NCBI RefSeq assembly: GCF_900116195.1
Contig: NZ_FOZW01000005.1
Span: forward strand, 248,001 to 312,000
Origin: Alloyangia pacifica
GTDB taxonomy: Bacteria > Pseudomonadota > Alphaproteobacteria > Rhodobacterales > Rhodobacteraceae
DNA length: 64,000 nt
Direction: 5' to 3'
The notes below the pieces were generated by a model that worked only from the letters and a program-made list of their open reading frames with translations, did no database searches and was not told where the DNA came from. This document shows, in pieces, positions 8,026 through 16,727 of the stretch (its first letter is position 1; every line of letters starts with the position of its first letter). A program made the translations under genes and the position numbers.

Positions 8026-9237
8026 TCAGCCCTCGACCATACCCACAGTCCCGAGGATCGTCGCCAGCCCCGCGTAGAGCCCGCGCAGCGAGAGCTCCGG
8101 CTCCACGTCGATCCATTCCTCGAGGCTGTGCGCCCGCCCGCCGGTGCCGCCCGAACCTAGGCAGATCGCCGGCACGCCGAGGCTCATCGGGATGTTGGCG
8201 TCGGTGGAGCTTTCGCCGGTCGACGGTTCGAACCCAAACGCCGGAAGCGCGGCAAAGGCCGCCTGAACGATGCCGCTGTCACTGGCGGTGCGCCCCGCCG
8301 GGCGGTTGCCGATGCGGGTGATCTCGGCGCGGATCGCGCCATGGCTGGTGTCACCCCGGGCGTTCTCGCCCGCCACGGCCTCCTCGACCAGCCCGTGCAG
8401 CGTCGCGTCGAGCTTGGACAATTCCTCCGCGTCCACCGAGCGCAGGTCGATCTCCAGCCAGACCTCCTCGGGGATGGCGTTGATCGAGCTGCCGCCGCCC
8501 ATGACCGAGGCGCAGAAGGTGGTGCGCGGCTCCTCGGGCACCTCGATGCGCGCCATGCCCGCCATCAGCGATCCCAGCGCATAGGCCGGGTTGACCGTGC
8601 CGAAGGCGTTGAGCGAATGCCCCCCCGGACCGCGGAACGCAACGCGGTAGCGCAGCGAGCCGACCGCCGCCGTGGTGACTTGCCCCACTTCCAGCCCGTC
8701 GATGGTGAAGAAGCCGGCGATCTTCTCGCGGTGGTCGCCTTCTTCAAACAGATGGCGGATGCCGCGCAGGTCGCCCTTGCCCTCCTCACCGACGTCGCCG
8801 ACGAAAAGAATGTCCTGCTCGGTCTCGATCCCCGCCGCATCCAGCGCGCGGATGAAGGCGAGCAGCGCCGCCAGCCCCCGCGTGTCGTCGCCGACACCGG
8901 GCGCAAAGAGCTTCGTGCCCTCTCGGCGCACGGTGACATCAGTGCCCTCGGGAAAGACCGTGTCGAGATGCGCCGCCACCACGATCACTTGCCCGTTGCC
9001 GCGGCCGCGGCGCAGGCCGAGCACGTTGCCGATGCCGTCCAATTCGACCTCCTGCAGCCCCAGCGCGCGAAACTTCTCGGCATAGGCCGCGGCGCGCACC
9101 TCCTCTTTGAAGGGCGGCGCGGGGATCTCGGTCAGCTCGATGATCTCGTCGACGAAACGGTCATGGCCCTGCGCCAGATCCTCCTGCGCGCGCTTGAAAC
9201 GGTCAGAGGCGATGATCCGGGCGACATCTTGGGTCAT
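8026..9237 (-). CDS. M20 family metallopeptidase / amidohydrolase
   Basis: Dinuclear zinc M20-type peptidase of 403 aa. Metal-site motifs are visible: AAHLDTVFPEG (about residue 80), GVGDDTRG, and VGEEGKGD with the catalytic Glu. The central dimerisation or lid domain contains the family motif GPGGHSLNAFG. Close relatives are annotated as peptidase T-like or carboxypeptidase G2-like; the substrate cannot be read from sequence. ATG at 9237 (MTQDVARII) is taken as start because the residues upstream of it do not resemble the family. It sits alone between the sugar-acid operon and pcaB on the same strand as the pca genes; a 77-bp gap leaves open whether it is cotranscribed with pca. Confidence 0.85.
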   Translation of the reverse strand: MTQDVARIIASDRFKRAQEDLAQGHDRFVDEIIELTEIPAPPFKEEVRAAAYAEKFRALGLQEVELDGIGNVLGLRRGRGNGQVIVVAAHLDTVFPEGTDVTVRREGTKLFAPGVGDDTRGLAALLAFIRALDAAGIETEQDILFVGDVGEEGKGDLRGIRHLFEEGDHREKIAGFFTIDGLEVGQVTTAAVGSLRYRVAFRGPGGHSLNAFGTVNPAYALGSLMAGMARIEVPEEPRTTFCASVMGGGSSINAIPEEVWLEIDLRSVDAEELSKLDATLHGLVEEAVAGENARGDTSHGAIRAEITRIGNRPAGRTASDSGIVQAAFAALPAFGFEPSTGESSTDANIPMSLGVPAICLGSGGTGGRAHSLEEWIDVEPELSLRGLYAGLATILGTVGMVEG

Positions 9238-9314
9238 GGGAGGGTCCTGTAACTGGGGTCGGGCGAGGGAAACTTCTCCCGCCCCGGTTACAGGAGCATC
9301 AACGCGCCCGCCAC

Positions 9315-10379
9315 TCAGTCGGGCGTGCCGATGCGATCGATGTTGCCGACAAGCCCCTGCGCCGTCGCCAGCGCCCGGGCCGTCGCCTGCGCCATCTGCG
9401 GCAGGATCATCCATTCCAGCGCCCAGGCCGCGCCCGAACGCTCCTGCTCGTGGATCAGCGCCTGGTGCATGCCCGACAGCTGCACCGCGTTGAACCGTGC
9501 AAGCGTGACCAACAGCTCGGCCCCCACCGGGTTCTGCTTGTGCGGCATGGCGGACGACCCGCCGCCGCCCGAGAGCTTGATTTCATCCAGCCCCTGCTGC
9601 GCCATCAGGCAGATGTCCTGCCCGATCTTGCCCAGCGTGCCGGTGATCAGCGACAGCAGCCCGGCGTATTCTGCCACGCCGTCGCGCTTGGCGTGCCAGG
9701 CGCCGTCGGCGCTGGCAAGGCCGAGCTCCGCCGCGACGTGATCCGTCACCGCCTGCGCGTCCTTGCCGAGTGCCTTGCGGTCGCCCGAGGCTCCGCCGAC
9801 CTGCACCCGCTCGACCCGCGGCGACAATTCCGCCAGCCGCTCGAGATGCGCTGCAAGCGGCTGATGCCAGGGCCGCAGCCGGTCCGAGACGGTGATCTCC
9901 GTCGCCGCCTGCATCCGCGTGCGGCCCATCAGCGGCGTCTCGCCGCGCCGCGCATCCAGCTCGATCAGCGCCGCCTCGAGCTCCGCCATGCGCCGGGCGA
10001 GCAGCACGGTCGTGTCCTTCAGCACCAGCACCAGTGCGCTGTCCACCACGTCCTGCGAGGTCGCCCCCTTGTGCACCGCAGCCACGGCCTCCGGACCGAC
10101 GACCGCCTGCAATTGCTTGACCAGCCGGGGCACCGGCACCCCGTCCTGCGCCATGCCCGCGCGGATGTCGTCGAAATCGATCCGTGCCGCCGCGATCTTC
10201 TCGGCCGCGGTCGCAGCCAACGCTGCATCGACGCTGCCGCAGGCCCCGAGCGCCCGGCTCCAGGCCGCCTCGAAGGCGAGCATATGCGCCATCTGTCGCT
10301 CGGCCGACCAGATCTCCGCCATCTCCGGATCGCCGAACAGCCCGCCCAGCCAGGGGTGATCGAAAACGCTCGCGCTCAT
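9315..10379 (-). CDS. pcaB: 3-carboxy-cis,cis-muconate cycloisomerase
   Basis: Member of the fumarase/aspartase superfamily, 354 aa, catalysing lactonisation of beta-carboxymuconate to gamma-carboxymuconolactone in protocatechuate catabolism. The superfamily signature GSSAMPHKQNP is clear at about residues 276-286, and GATSQDVVDSA is the conserved loop near residue 100. Start at 10379 (MSASVFDHPW) is preceded by GGAGGGACAGGA. It is the last gene of the pcaDCHGB run, 72 bp after pcaG. At 354 aa it is shorter than many PcaB proteins (about 450 aa), which is common in alphaproteobacteria. Confidence 0.93.
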   Translation of the reverse strand: MSASVFDHPWLGGLFGDPEMAEIWSAERQMAHMLAFEAAWSRALGACGSVDAALAATAAEKIAAARIDFDDIRAGMAQDGVPVPRLVKQLQAVVGPEAVAAVHKGATSQDVVDSALVLVLKDTTVLLARRMAELEAALIELDARRGETPLMGRTRMQAATEITVSDRLRPWHQPLAAHLERLAELSPRVERVQVGGASGDRKALGKDAQAVTDHVAAELGLASADGAWHAKRDGVAEYAGLLSLITGTLGKIGQDICLMAQQGLDEIKLSGGGGSSAMPHKQNPVGAELLVTLARFNAVQLSGMHQALIHEQERSGAAWALEWMILPQMAQATARALATAQGLVGNIDRIGTPD

Positions 10380-10451
10380 ATGTCCTGTCCCTCCACATGC
10401 CGAAGGGGCGGCCCGCAAGCCGCCCCGTCGGGTTCTTCTATCGCCCCCGCC

Positions 10452-11051
10452 TCAGATGTCGAGGAAGACCGTCTCGCCCTCGCCCTGCAGGCGAATGTCG
10501 AAGCGGTACTTGCCCTCACCGGTCTTCTTGGCGATCAGCGTGTCGACCCGCGGGCGCTGCTCGACGCGCGCCAGCAGCGGATCGGACGAGTTGTCCTCGT
10601 CCTCGAAGTAGATGCGCGTCTGCAGCCCGATATTGATGCCACGCGCGACGACCCAGAGCGAGATATGCGGCGCGCTGACCACACCGCCCCGGCCCTTCAC
10701 CTTGCCCGGCTTGACCGTGCGCAGGGTGAACTCGCCGGTGTCGGCATCGGCGGCAAAGCGGCAATGGCCGGAGACCTTGGGATCCGCGCCCTCCTGCCCG
10801 GGGAACACGCCCTTGGCGTCGGGCTGCCAGCTCTCGATCAACGCGTCGCGCATCGCCCAGCCGGTGCCATCGTAGACCGAACCGGTGATCTCGATGATCT
10901 CGCCATCGCAGCCATCCTCGATGGGGCTGACGCCGATCTCTTCGTCGTAGTAGCCGGCGTTGCCCGCATAGGTGGGCATCAGGCCGATGTGGACGTAGGG
11001 CCCGGCGGTCTGCGAGGCGGTTTCCACGAGGGTGTCAAGTTTCTGCACCAT
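10452..11051 (-). CDS. pcaG: Protocatechuate 3,4-dioxygenase alpha subunit
   Basis: Alpha (structural) subunit of the intradiol ring-cleavage dioxygenase, 199 aa, partner of PcaH. The hallmark SQTAGPYVHIGL is present near the N-terminus and the beta-sandwich core follows. I take ATG at 11051 (MVQKLDTL), the usual family N-terminus; a GTG at 11057 overlapping the pcaH stop (GTGA) adds only two residues. It is translationally coupled to pcaH. The iron ligands are contributed by PcaH, and this subunit lacks that set, as expected. Confidence 0.94.
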   Translation of the reverse strand: MVQKLDTLVETASQTAGPYVHIGLMPTYAGNAGYYDEEIGVSPIEDGCDGEIIEITGSVYDGTGWAMRDALIESWQPDAKGVFPGQEGADPKVSGHCRFAADADTGEFTLRTVKPGKVKGRGGVVSAPHISLWVVARGINIGLQTRIYFEDEDNSSDPLLARVEQRPRVDTLIAKKTGEGKYRFDIRLQGEGETVFLDI

Positions 11052-11053
11052 GA

Positions 11054-11809
11054 TCACATGCCCTCCAGCTTGTTCTCGAACATCGACTGGCGACGGCCGC
11101 GCAGCACGATGTCGAACTTGTAGGCGAGGTAGTCGAGCGGGCGCGAGTGCGCCAGGTCGAGCGGGGCGACCAGCGCATCGAGCTGGGCGCGGTTCTTGAT
11201 CGTCGCGGCGATCGGGCAGTGGTTGATCAGCGGATCGCCCTCGAAGTACATCTGGGTGATCAGGCGCTGGCCAAAGCTGTGGCCATAGACCGAGATGTGG
11301 ATGTGCATCGGCCGCCAGTCATTGCCGCGGTTCGGCCACGGGTAGGCGCCGGGACGCACGGTGAGGAACTGGTAGTAGCCGTTCTCGTCAGTCAGCGTGC
11401 GGCCGCAGCCGCCGAAGTTAGGGTCGAGCGGCGCAAGATAGGTGTCCTTCTTGTGGCGGTAGCGACCGCCCGCGTTGGCCTGCCAGATCTCGATCAGCGT
11501 GTTCGGCACCGGACGCGCGTTCTCGTCGAGCACGCGACCATGCATCAGGATGCGCTCGCCGACCGCCGGGGCCGCGCCCTTGGTCCAGTTCAGCACGAGG
11601 TTGTTGTCGAGCGCGCCGAGCTTGCCGTGACCGAAGGTCGGGCCGGTCTCTTCCGAGGGCGAGCTTTCCATCGACAGCAGCGGCAGGTTCGGCGAACGGC
11701 TGACACTGGTCTTGTAGCCGGGATCATAGGCCACCGGATGCGCATCCCGGTTGCGCGGGATCAGCGGGCCCTTGTCCTTGATCGAGTCTGTGGTGATGAA
11801 GTTGCTCAT
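11054..11809 (-). CDS. pcaH: Protocatechuate 3,4-dioxygenase beta subunit
   Basis: Catalytic subunit of protocatechuate 3,4-dioxygenase, 251 aa, which binds the non-haem Fe(III) and cleaves protocatechuate to beta-carboxy-cis,cis-muconate. The iron-site region is recognisable: GGRYRHKKDTYLAP (Tyr ligand), the GCGRTLTDENGYYQF segment and WRPMHIHISV carrying the His ligands. The start ATG at 11809 overlaps the pcaC stop by 4 bp (ATGA), so the genes are coupled. Length is typical (about 235-250 aa). Confidence 0.96.
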   Translation of the reverse strand: MSNFITTDSIKDKGPLIPRNRDAHPVAYDPGYKTSVSRSPNLPLLSMESSPSEETGPTFGHGKLGALDNNLVLNWTKGAAPAVGERILMHGRVLDENARPVPNTLIEIWQANAGGRYRHKKDTYLAPLDPNFGGCGRTLTDENGYYQFLTVRPGAYPWPNRGNDWRPMHIHISVYGHSFGQRLITQMYFEGDPLINHCPIAATIKNRAQLDALVAPLDLAHSRPLDYLAYKFDIVLRGRRQSMFENKLEGM

Positions 11810-12189
11810 TCGGCTGCCGCCTCCATTTCGGCATAGGTCGCCTTGGCCAGTTTCAGCGCGTGGTTGGCGCGCGGAACCCCGGCGTAGATCGCCACGTGCT
11901 GGAACGCTTCCAGCACGTCCTGCTTGCTGGCCCCGGTGCGCGCCGTGGCGCGGATGTGCATCGGGATCTCCTCGAAGTTGCCGGTCGCCGCCAGCAGCGC
12001 CAGCGTCAGCATCGAGCGTTCGCGCTGGCTGATCGCGTCCGAGGCCCAGACCGTGCCCCAGGCGCTGCGGGTGATCAGCGTCTGGAAGGGCTCGTCAAAG
12101 GCGGTCTTGTTGGCCTCGGCGCGGTCCACATGGGCATCGCCCAGCACCGACCGGCGCGTCTTCATGCCCTGTTCGTAAAGCTCGTCCAT
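11806..12189 (-). CDS. pcaC: 4-carboxymuconolactone decarboxylase
   Basis: Small helical decarboxylase of 127 aa, converting gamma-carboxymuconolactone to beta-ketoadipate enol-lactone. Family landmarks: GTVWASDAISQRERSMLTL at about residues 45-65 and HIRATARTGASKQDVLEAF around residues 80-98. It starts immediately after the pcaD stop with no gap and overlaps pcaH, so it lies inside a tightly packed operon. Unlike AhpD-type relatives it has no CxxC pair, consistent with a decarboxylase rather than a peroxidase. Confidence 0.95.
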   Translation of the reverse strand: MDELYEQGMKTRRSVLGDAHVDRAEANKTAFDEPFQTLITRSAWGTVWASDAISQRERSMLTLALLAATGNFEEIPMHIRATARTGASKQDVLEAFQHVAIYAGVPRANHALKLAKATYAEMEAAAE

Positions 12190-12972
12190 TCAGGCGGTCC
12201 TTTCCAGAAAATCGCAAATCAGGCGGGCGGTCTCGGCGGGCTGCTCGACGCAGGGGATGTGCCCCGCGCCGTCGATCAGCGCGAACGCCGCACCGCAAAG
12301 CTCGGCGGTGCCGCGCACCAGCTCGGGCGGGGTCGAGCCGTCCTCGGCCCCGGCCATGGCCAGCACCGGCAGTTTCAACCCTCGGGTGCTCTCGGTGTAG
12401 TCGGCCCCGGCAATGGCGGCGCAGCAGCCGACGTAACCCTCGAGCGGCGTGCGCTCGAGCATGTTCTTCCACGCCGCGAACTGCGGGTCGCTCTCGCGGA
12501 AGCCCGGCGTGAACCAGCGCTCGAGAATGGCATCGGCGAGCGAGGCCACACCGTTCGCGCGGATGCCGTCGATCCGGGTCTGCCACATCTCGGGCGTGCC
12601 GATCTGCGCCGCGGTATCCATCAGCACCAGCGCGCGGATCAGATCGGGACGCTTCGCCGCCAGACCCTGCCCGATGATGCCGCCGATCGACAGGCCGACG
12701 AAGGTGACATCGGTCAGACCCAGCGCCTCGCAGATCGCCTCGGCGTCATCGACCAGCGTCTCCATCGCGTAGGGTGCTTCGGGCGCATCCGAAAGCCCGT
12801 GGCCGCGCTTGTCGAAACGCACCACGCGCAGCCCCTCGGGCAGCAGCGGAATGAGTGCGTCCCAGACCCGCAGGTCGGTGCCCAGCGAATTGGCCAGCAT
12901 CAGCACGCGGCCGTCTTTCGGGCCGTCGTCACGGATGTGCAGGCTGACGCCGGCTACGTTAAGTGTCTGCAT
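12190..12972 (-). CDS. pcaD: 3-oxoadipate enol-lactonase
   Basis: Alpha/beta hydrolase of 260 aa that opens beta-ketoadipate enol-lactone to beta-ketoadipate. The nucleophile elbow is GLSIGG (Ser at about residue 98) and the catalytic His lies in GAGHIPCVEQP near the C-terminus. Start at 12972 (MQTLNVAGV) has GAGGAGG upstream; the open frame continues further upstream through the regulatory region but with no family similarity. It is the first gene of pcaDCHGB, divergent from pcaQ, with a PcaQ-type box in the 103-bp intergenic region. Confidence 0.94.
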   Translation of the reverse strand: MQTLNVAGVSLHIRDDGPKDGRVLMLANSLGTDLRVWDALIPLLPEGLRVVRFDKRGHGLSDAPEAPYAMETLVDDAEAICEALGLTDVTFVGLSIGGIIGQGLAAKRPDLIRALVLMDTAAQIGTPEMWQTRIDGIRANGVASLADAILERWFTPGFRESDPQFAAWKNMLERTPLEGYVGCCAAIAGADYTESTRGLKLPVLAMAGAEDGSTPPELVRGTAELCGAAFALIDGAGHIPCVEQPAETARLICDFLERTA

Positions 12973-13056
12973 GATGCCTCCTCGGGGCCGGTTCGGGCCT
13001 TGGTGCTCTTCTGCCATGGCAAACCGCCGTTGAAAAATATAAGTAGAGGCACAACC

Positions 13057-13074
13057 CATAACTCTGAGGTTATG
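13057..13074. promoter_or_regulatory. PcaQ binding box
   Basis: The inverted repeat CATAAC-N6-GTTATG lies between divergent pcaD and pcaQ. Its core ATAACT-N4-GGTTAT is close to the ATAACC-N4-GGTTAA motif reported for PcaQ in Sinorhizobium. It ends two bases before the pcaQ start codon, so binding should both activate pcaD and repress pcaQ. Confidence 0.75.
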
Positions 13075-13075
13075 A

Positions 13076-13999
13076 ATGATCCACCCGCACCTGCGCATGC
13101 GGCACCTGCGCGTCTTTCTCGAGACCGCCCGGCTCGGCAGCCTCAGCGCCGCCGCCGAGACCCTGCACGTAAGCCAGCCCGCCGCCTCGAAGACCGTGCG
13201 CGAGCTGGAAGAGATCCTCGACGTCCAGCTTTTCGATCGCAGCGGACGGCGGCTGGCGCTGAGCCGGGCCGGCAAGATCTTTCAGCAGCACGCCGGCACG
13301 GCGCTGGCCGATCTCGAACGCGGGCAGAAGTTGCTGCGGGAACTGCCGCAGAGCCAGCGCAAGCTGGCGGTGGGGGCGCTGCCGACCGCCGCCACCGGGC
13401 TCTTCCCCGATGCCGCCGCGCGGTTCCGCGCCAGCCATCCGGAGTGCACGCTCAGGGTCTCCACCGGCCCCAACTGGCTGCTCCTGTCGCAGCTGCGCGA
13501 GGGCGCGCTCGACCTGGTGGTGGGCCGCATGCCCGCCACCGGCACCGGCGAGGGCCTGAGCTTTCGCCAGCTCTACTGGGAGCGCGTTGTGCCGGTGATC
13601 CGCCCCGGCCATCCTCTGGAGGGCCGCGATTGGGAGCCCGCGGACCTGTTGCGGTTCCCGCTGATGCTTCCGCCCGCAGGGGCGGTGATCTCGGGGTCGG
13701 TGCGCGCCTTCCTGCAATCGCTGGGGCTCGGCGAGCCAATTCCCGCATATGAGAATGTTTCCCACGCCTTCGGGCGGCGCGTGGTCGCCCGCTCCGACAC
13801 CATCTGGTTCATCTCGGCGGGCGTGGTCCGCGCCGAGCTCGACAGCGGCGAGCTGACCGTCCTGCCGGTGCAGAACGAACTTCTGGGAGGGCCGGTCGGC
13901 ATCTCGCTGCGCGACGGCATGTTGCCCGACCCGGTGCTGCAGGGGCTGGTGGACGAGTTGGTGGCCGTCGCGGCGGAGCATCCTGCGCAGGGCGTGTGA
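13076..13999 (+). CDS. pcaQ: LysR-family activator of the protocatechuate operon
   Basis: LysR-type transcriptional regulator of 307 aa. The N-terminal winged HTH (RHLRVFLETARLGSLSAAAE and VSQPAASKTVRELEE, residues 9-45) precedes a LysR substrate-binding domain. Divergent placement from pcaD and the PcaQ box identify it as PcaQ, which senses beta-carboxymuconate-type pathway metabolites in rhizobia. The start codon at 13076 lies right next to the box. Its stop codon abuts that of the convergent amidase: the sequence TGATCA serves both strands with no gap. Confidence 0.92.
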   Translation: MIHPHLRMRHLRVFLETARLGSLSAAAETLHVSQPAASKTVRELEEILDVQLFDRSGRRLALSRAGKIFQQHAGTALADLERGQKLLRELPQSQRKLAVGALPTAATGLFPDAAARFRASHPECTLRVSTGPNWLLLSQLREGALDLVVGRMPATGTGEGLSFRQLYWERVVPVIRPGHPLEGRDWEPADLLRFPLMLPPAGAVISGSVRAFLQSLGLGEPIPAYENVSHAFGRRVVARSDTIWFISAGVVRAELDSGELTVLPVQNELLGGPVGISLRDGMLPDPVLQGLVDELVAVAAEHPAQGV

Positions 14000-15358
14000 T
14001 CAGCCCGCGGCGATGCGCGGCCAGCGAAACGCCGGGATCACCGGCTCGGCGATGTCCATTAGCGCCCGCTCCGACCCAGGCGCACCGATGAGCTGCATGC
14101 CGATCGGCAGAGCTTCGGAAACGGCGGGAAAGGCCAGCGCCGGAAGACCCGCCGCATTGACCCAGCCGGTGTAGACCGCGTGACCGCGCGGGCCGACCTC
14201 CTGACCGTCGATCCTTCCCGGATGGCTCTCGGTCGCCGGCCAGGGGTGCGCCGCCGAGGCGGGCATGAGGATCGCGTGGAACCCCCAGAGGTCGCGCGAC
14301 GCCTCGCGCAGGGCAAAGACCGCCTCCTGCAAGGCATAAAGCTCGGTCGCCGCCGCCTCAGCGCCCCGCGCTGCCATGGCGCGATACTTCGGGGCGGCCG
14401 CCTCCGCCACCGCCGGATCCCGCGCGAAATAGGTGGCAAGCCCGATCTCCGCAACCTGACCCCAACGCGCGTTGAGCGGACCGAGGTCATGCGGCAGCGC
14501 GCCATGGCTCACCTCATGGCCAGCGCCGCGAAGCGCCTCCACGGCGGCATCGAAGGCCGCGAGAATGCCCGGATCGCAGGGCGCATCTCCCAGCCGCGGC
14601 ACCGCGAGGATGCGCGACCGCCCGACGGGTGGCGCTTCCGCCTCCCGCCCCGACAGCACAGTGTCCAGCAACCGAAGGTCGCGCAGCGAGCGCGCCACCG
14701 GCCCCGCGACCTCGAAATCCAGCAAAAGCTGCGCCAGCCCGCCGCCGCGCGGCACATGACCGATCCCCGGCTTCAAGCCGACCAGCCCGGTGTAGCCCGC
14801 CGGACGCCGGATCGAGCCGCCGCCGTCGGTCCCGAGACCGGCGTAGCCCATGCCCGAGGCCACCGCCGCAACCAGCCCACCGGAGGAGCCGCCGGGGGTC
14901 AGTGCCGGATCGAAGGGATTGCGGCTGGCGCCGAAGGTCAGGTTGTCGGTGTAGCCTTCGACTGCGAACTCCGGCGTATTGCCCTTGCCCACCACAAGGG
15001 CCCCTGCCGCGCGCAGCGCGGCGACCGGGCGCTCGTCGGCCTGTGCCACCCGCCGCGCCAGCTCGGCATTGCCCCAGGCGGCCGGCAACCCGGCGCTGAC
15101 GAGGTTGTCCTTGATCACCAGAGGCAGACCGTCGAGCGGACCCAGCGGCGCAGCCTGCCGCCAACGCCGCCCCGCCGCCTCGGCCTCGGCGCGCAAAGTA
15201 TCGGAAAGGGCCGAGAAGGCGTTGAGCTCCGGCTGCAGCCGCGCCACCTGCGCCAGCACCGCCTCGGCGGCCTGCAGGGGCGTCGCCGCGCCGCTCCGGA
15301 ACTGCTTCAGAAGGGCGCAGCAGTCGAGGCTCAGAAGGTCATGGCTTGTCGGGGACAT
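14000..15358 (-). CDS. Amidase signature family enzyme
   Basis: Amidase of 452 aa. The Ser-cisSer-Lys triad is visible: Lys83 in LVIKDN, the GGSSGG stretch (156-161) and nucleophile Ser182 in DGGGSIRRPAG. Members hydrolyse carboxamides, and the specific substrate cannot be deduced. I chose ATG at 15358 (MSPTSHDLL); an alternative GTG at 15394 would add 12 residues and neither has a strong Shine-Dalgarno. It lies downstream of the 2-hydroxyacid dehydrogenase on the same strand, 82 bp apart, and converges exactly on pcaQ. A link to the pca pathway is not evident. Confidence 0.88.
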   Translation of the reverse strand: MSPTSHDLLSLDCCALLKQFRSGAATPLQAAEAVLAQVARLQPELNAFSALSDTLRAEAEAAGRRWRQAAPLGPLDGLPLVIKDNLVSAGLPAAWGNAELARRVAQADERPVAALRAAGALVVGKGNTPEFAVEGYTDNLTFGASRNPFDPALTPGGSSGGLVAAVASGMGYAGLGTDGGGSIRRPAGYTGLVGLKPGIGHVPRGGGLAQLLLDFEVAGPVARSLRDLRLLDTVLSGREAEAPPVGRSRILAVPRLGDAPCDPGILAAFDAAVEALRGAGHEVSHGALPHDLGPLNARWGQVAEIGLATYFARDPAVAEAAAPKYRAMAARGAEAAATELYALQEAVFALREASRDLWGFHAILMPASAAHPWPATESHPGRIDGQEVGPRGHAVYTGWVNAAGLPALAFPAVSEALPIGMQLIGAPGSERALMDIAEPVIPAFRWPRIAAG

Positions 15359-15440
15359 CGGGGCAATCGGCAGCAAGGGAAACACCCGTCCCACCCTGCC
15401 GCCGTCGCCGCGCCAGTCAAGCTGCGGCGCGCGGCCCGGC

Positions 15441-16394
15441 TCACACGGTGGGGGCCAGCGCCTTCATCTCGGGCACCGGCGAGACCAGCGGCTGCCCCGC
15501 CTCGAAGGCGGCGATGTTGTCGCGGATGAGGTCGGCGGCCATCTCCTGCACCTCGGGAGCATTGCCGGCCATATGCGGGGTCAGCACCACGTTCTCCAGC
15601 GCCGTAAGGGCGGCGGGCACCTCGGGCTCGGCCTCGAAGACATCGAGCCCCGCCCCGGCGATCCCACCCGATTGCAGCGCCGCGATCAGCGCGTCGGTAT
15701 CCACTGCCGAACCGCGCCCGACGTTGACCAGGTAGCCCCGCGGCCCCAGCGCGTGCAGCACCTCGGCATTCACCGCATGCTGCGTCGCCGGGCCTCCCGG
15801 AACGCAGGCGACGAGGTAGTCGGAGCGCTCCGCCAGCTCCTTGAGCGACGCCACGTAGCCATAGGGCAGGTCCGCCTTCGGGGTGCGGCTGTGGTAGAGC
15901 ACCGGCATGTCGAAGGCCGCCGCGCGCCGAGCCAGCGCCTGGCCGATGCCGCCCATGCCGAAGATCCCCATCGTCTTGCGCGACACCAGCGGGCGCGGCG
16001 TCTCGGTGTAGTTCCAGGCCCCTGAACGGGTCAGCCGGTCCTGGTGCGGAATGGCCCGCACCGCCGCCAGCAGCAGCGCCATCGTGTGATCGGCGACCGC
16101 GCCCGCGTTGACCCCGGCCCCGTGCGAGACCCGAATGCCCCGGGCGATGGCCGCCTGCACGTCGATGCCCTCGTAGCCGGTGCCGACGCAGCAGATCAGC
16201 CCGAGGTTCGGCAGCTCGTCCATCTCGGCACCGGTCGCGCCCTTGAAACCCGCAGTGACCAGCACGCGCGTCGCGGCGCGCTCCTCGTCGGTCAGATGCG
16301 CGTAACCCGCCGTGCAATCGTGCAGCGTGTAATGCGCGCCGAGCAACCGGTGATAGGCTTCTGTCCTGATATTGATGGCGACCTGCTGGGGCAT
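15441..16394 (-). CDS. D-isomer-specific 2-hydroxyacid dehydrogenase
   Basis: NAD(P)-dependent 2-ketoacid reductase of 317 aa. The dinucleotide motif GMGGIG is at residues 146-151 and the catalytic triad is recognisable as Arg227 (NVGRGSAVD), Glu256 (FEAEPEVP) and His274 (LTPHMAGN). The overall form resembles GhrB/hydroxypyruvate reductase-like enzymes. The start at 16394 (MPQQVAINIR) is followed by a normal N-terminus. It probably forms an operon with the downstream amidase. The physiological ketoacid is unknown. Confidence 0.88.
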   Translation of the reverse strand: MPQQVAINIRTEAYHRLLGAHYTLHDCTAGYAHLTDEERAATRVLVTAGFKGATGAEMDELPNLGLICCVGTGYEGIDVQAAIARGIRVSHGAGVNAGAVADHTMALLLAAVRAIPHQDRLTRSGAWNYTETPRPLVSRKTMGIFGMGGIGQALARRAAAFDMPVLYHSRTPKADLPYGYVASLKELAERSDYLVACVPGGPATQHAVNAEVLHALGPRGYLVNVGRGSAVDTDALIAALQSGGIAGAGLDVFEAEPEVPAALTALENVVLTPHMAGNAPEVQEMAADLIRDNIAAFEAGQPLVSPVPEMKALAPTV

Positions 16395-16655
16395 CTCGTT
16401 CGGCTCCGTTCTGCGCCCGCCCCTCGACCGGGACGGCTTCGTTGAGCGCCGGCCCGACCGCGCGAGCGGCCCCCTCCCTGACGGCGCGGATCGCCCTCAT
16501 CTGCCCCGAGGGCAGGCCCCGATACAAGCGGGAAACGTGCCCAACGATAATGAGCGCGCACCCCGAGGCGGCGGTGCCCGGCGATTGACCTTTGCCTGCG
16601 GGCGCTGTTCTTTGAAGAAGGAGACTCTGCGCTCAGAGGAGGGAGGCGGGGAGAA

Positions 16656-16727
16656 ATGACGACACGCTTCACGTCAAACCGGGCCACACCCTGGACACGC
16701 GGTCCTGAACAGGCAGGACGGTCATGA
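16656..16727 (+). CDS. Small ORF (23 aa), translationally coupled to the next gene
   Basis: A 23-codon frame starts at ATG 16656, 8 bases after a strong GAGGAGGGAGG ribosome binding site, and its TGA overlaps the ATG of the next gene (ATGA at 16724-16727). The peptide begins MTTRFTSNRATPW and is basic and Thr/Arg-rich, with no membrane segment. The strong site and exact overlap suggest either a leader that couples translation of the downstream gene or a real small protein. There is no homology call. The downstream gene itself has no comparable ribosome site, which supports a coupling role. Confidence 0.45.
   Translation: MTTRFTSNRATPWTRGPEQAGRS

Noticed and set aside
16308-16660. Additional gene between the hydroxyacid dehydrogenase and the toroid-like gene
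   Set aside because: Only short frames without motifs; the sole supported ORF is the coupled 23-codon one.
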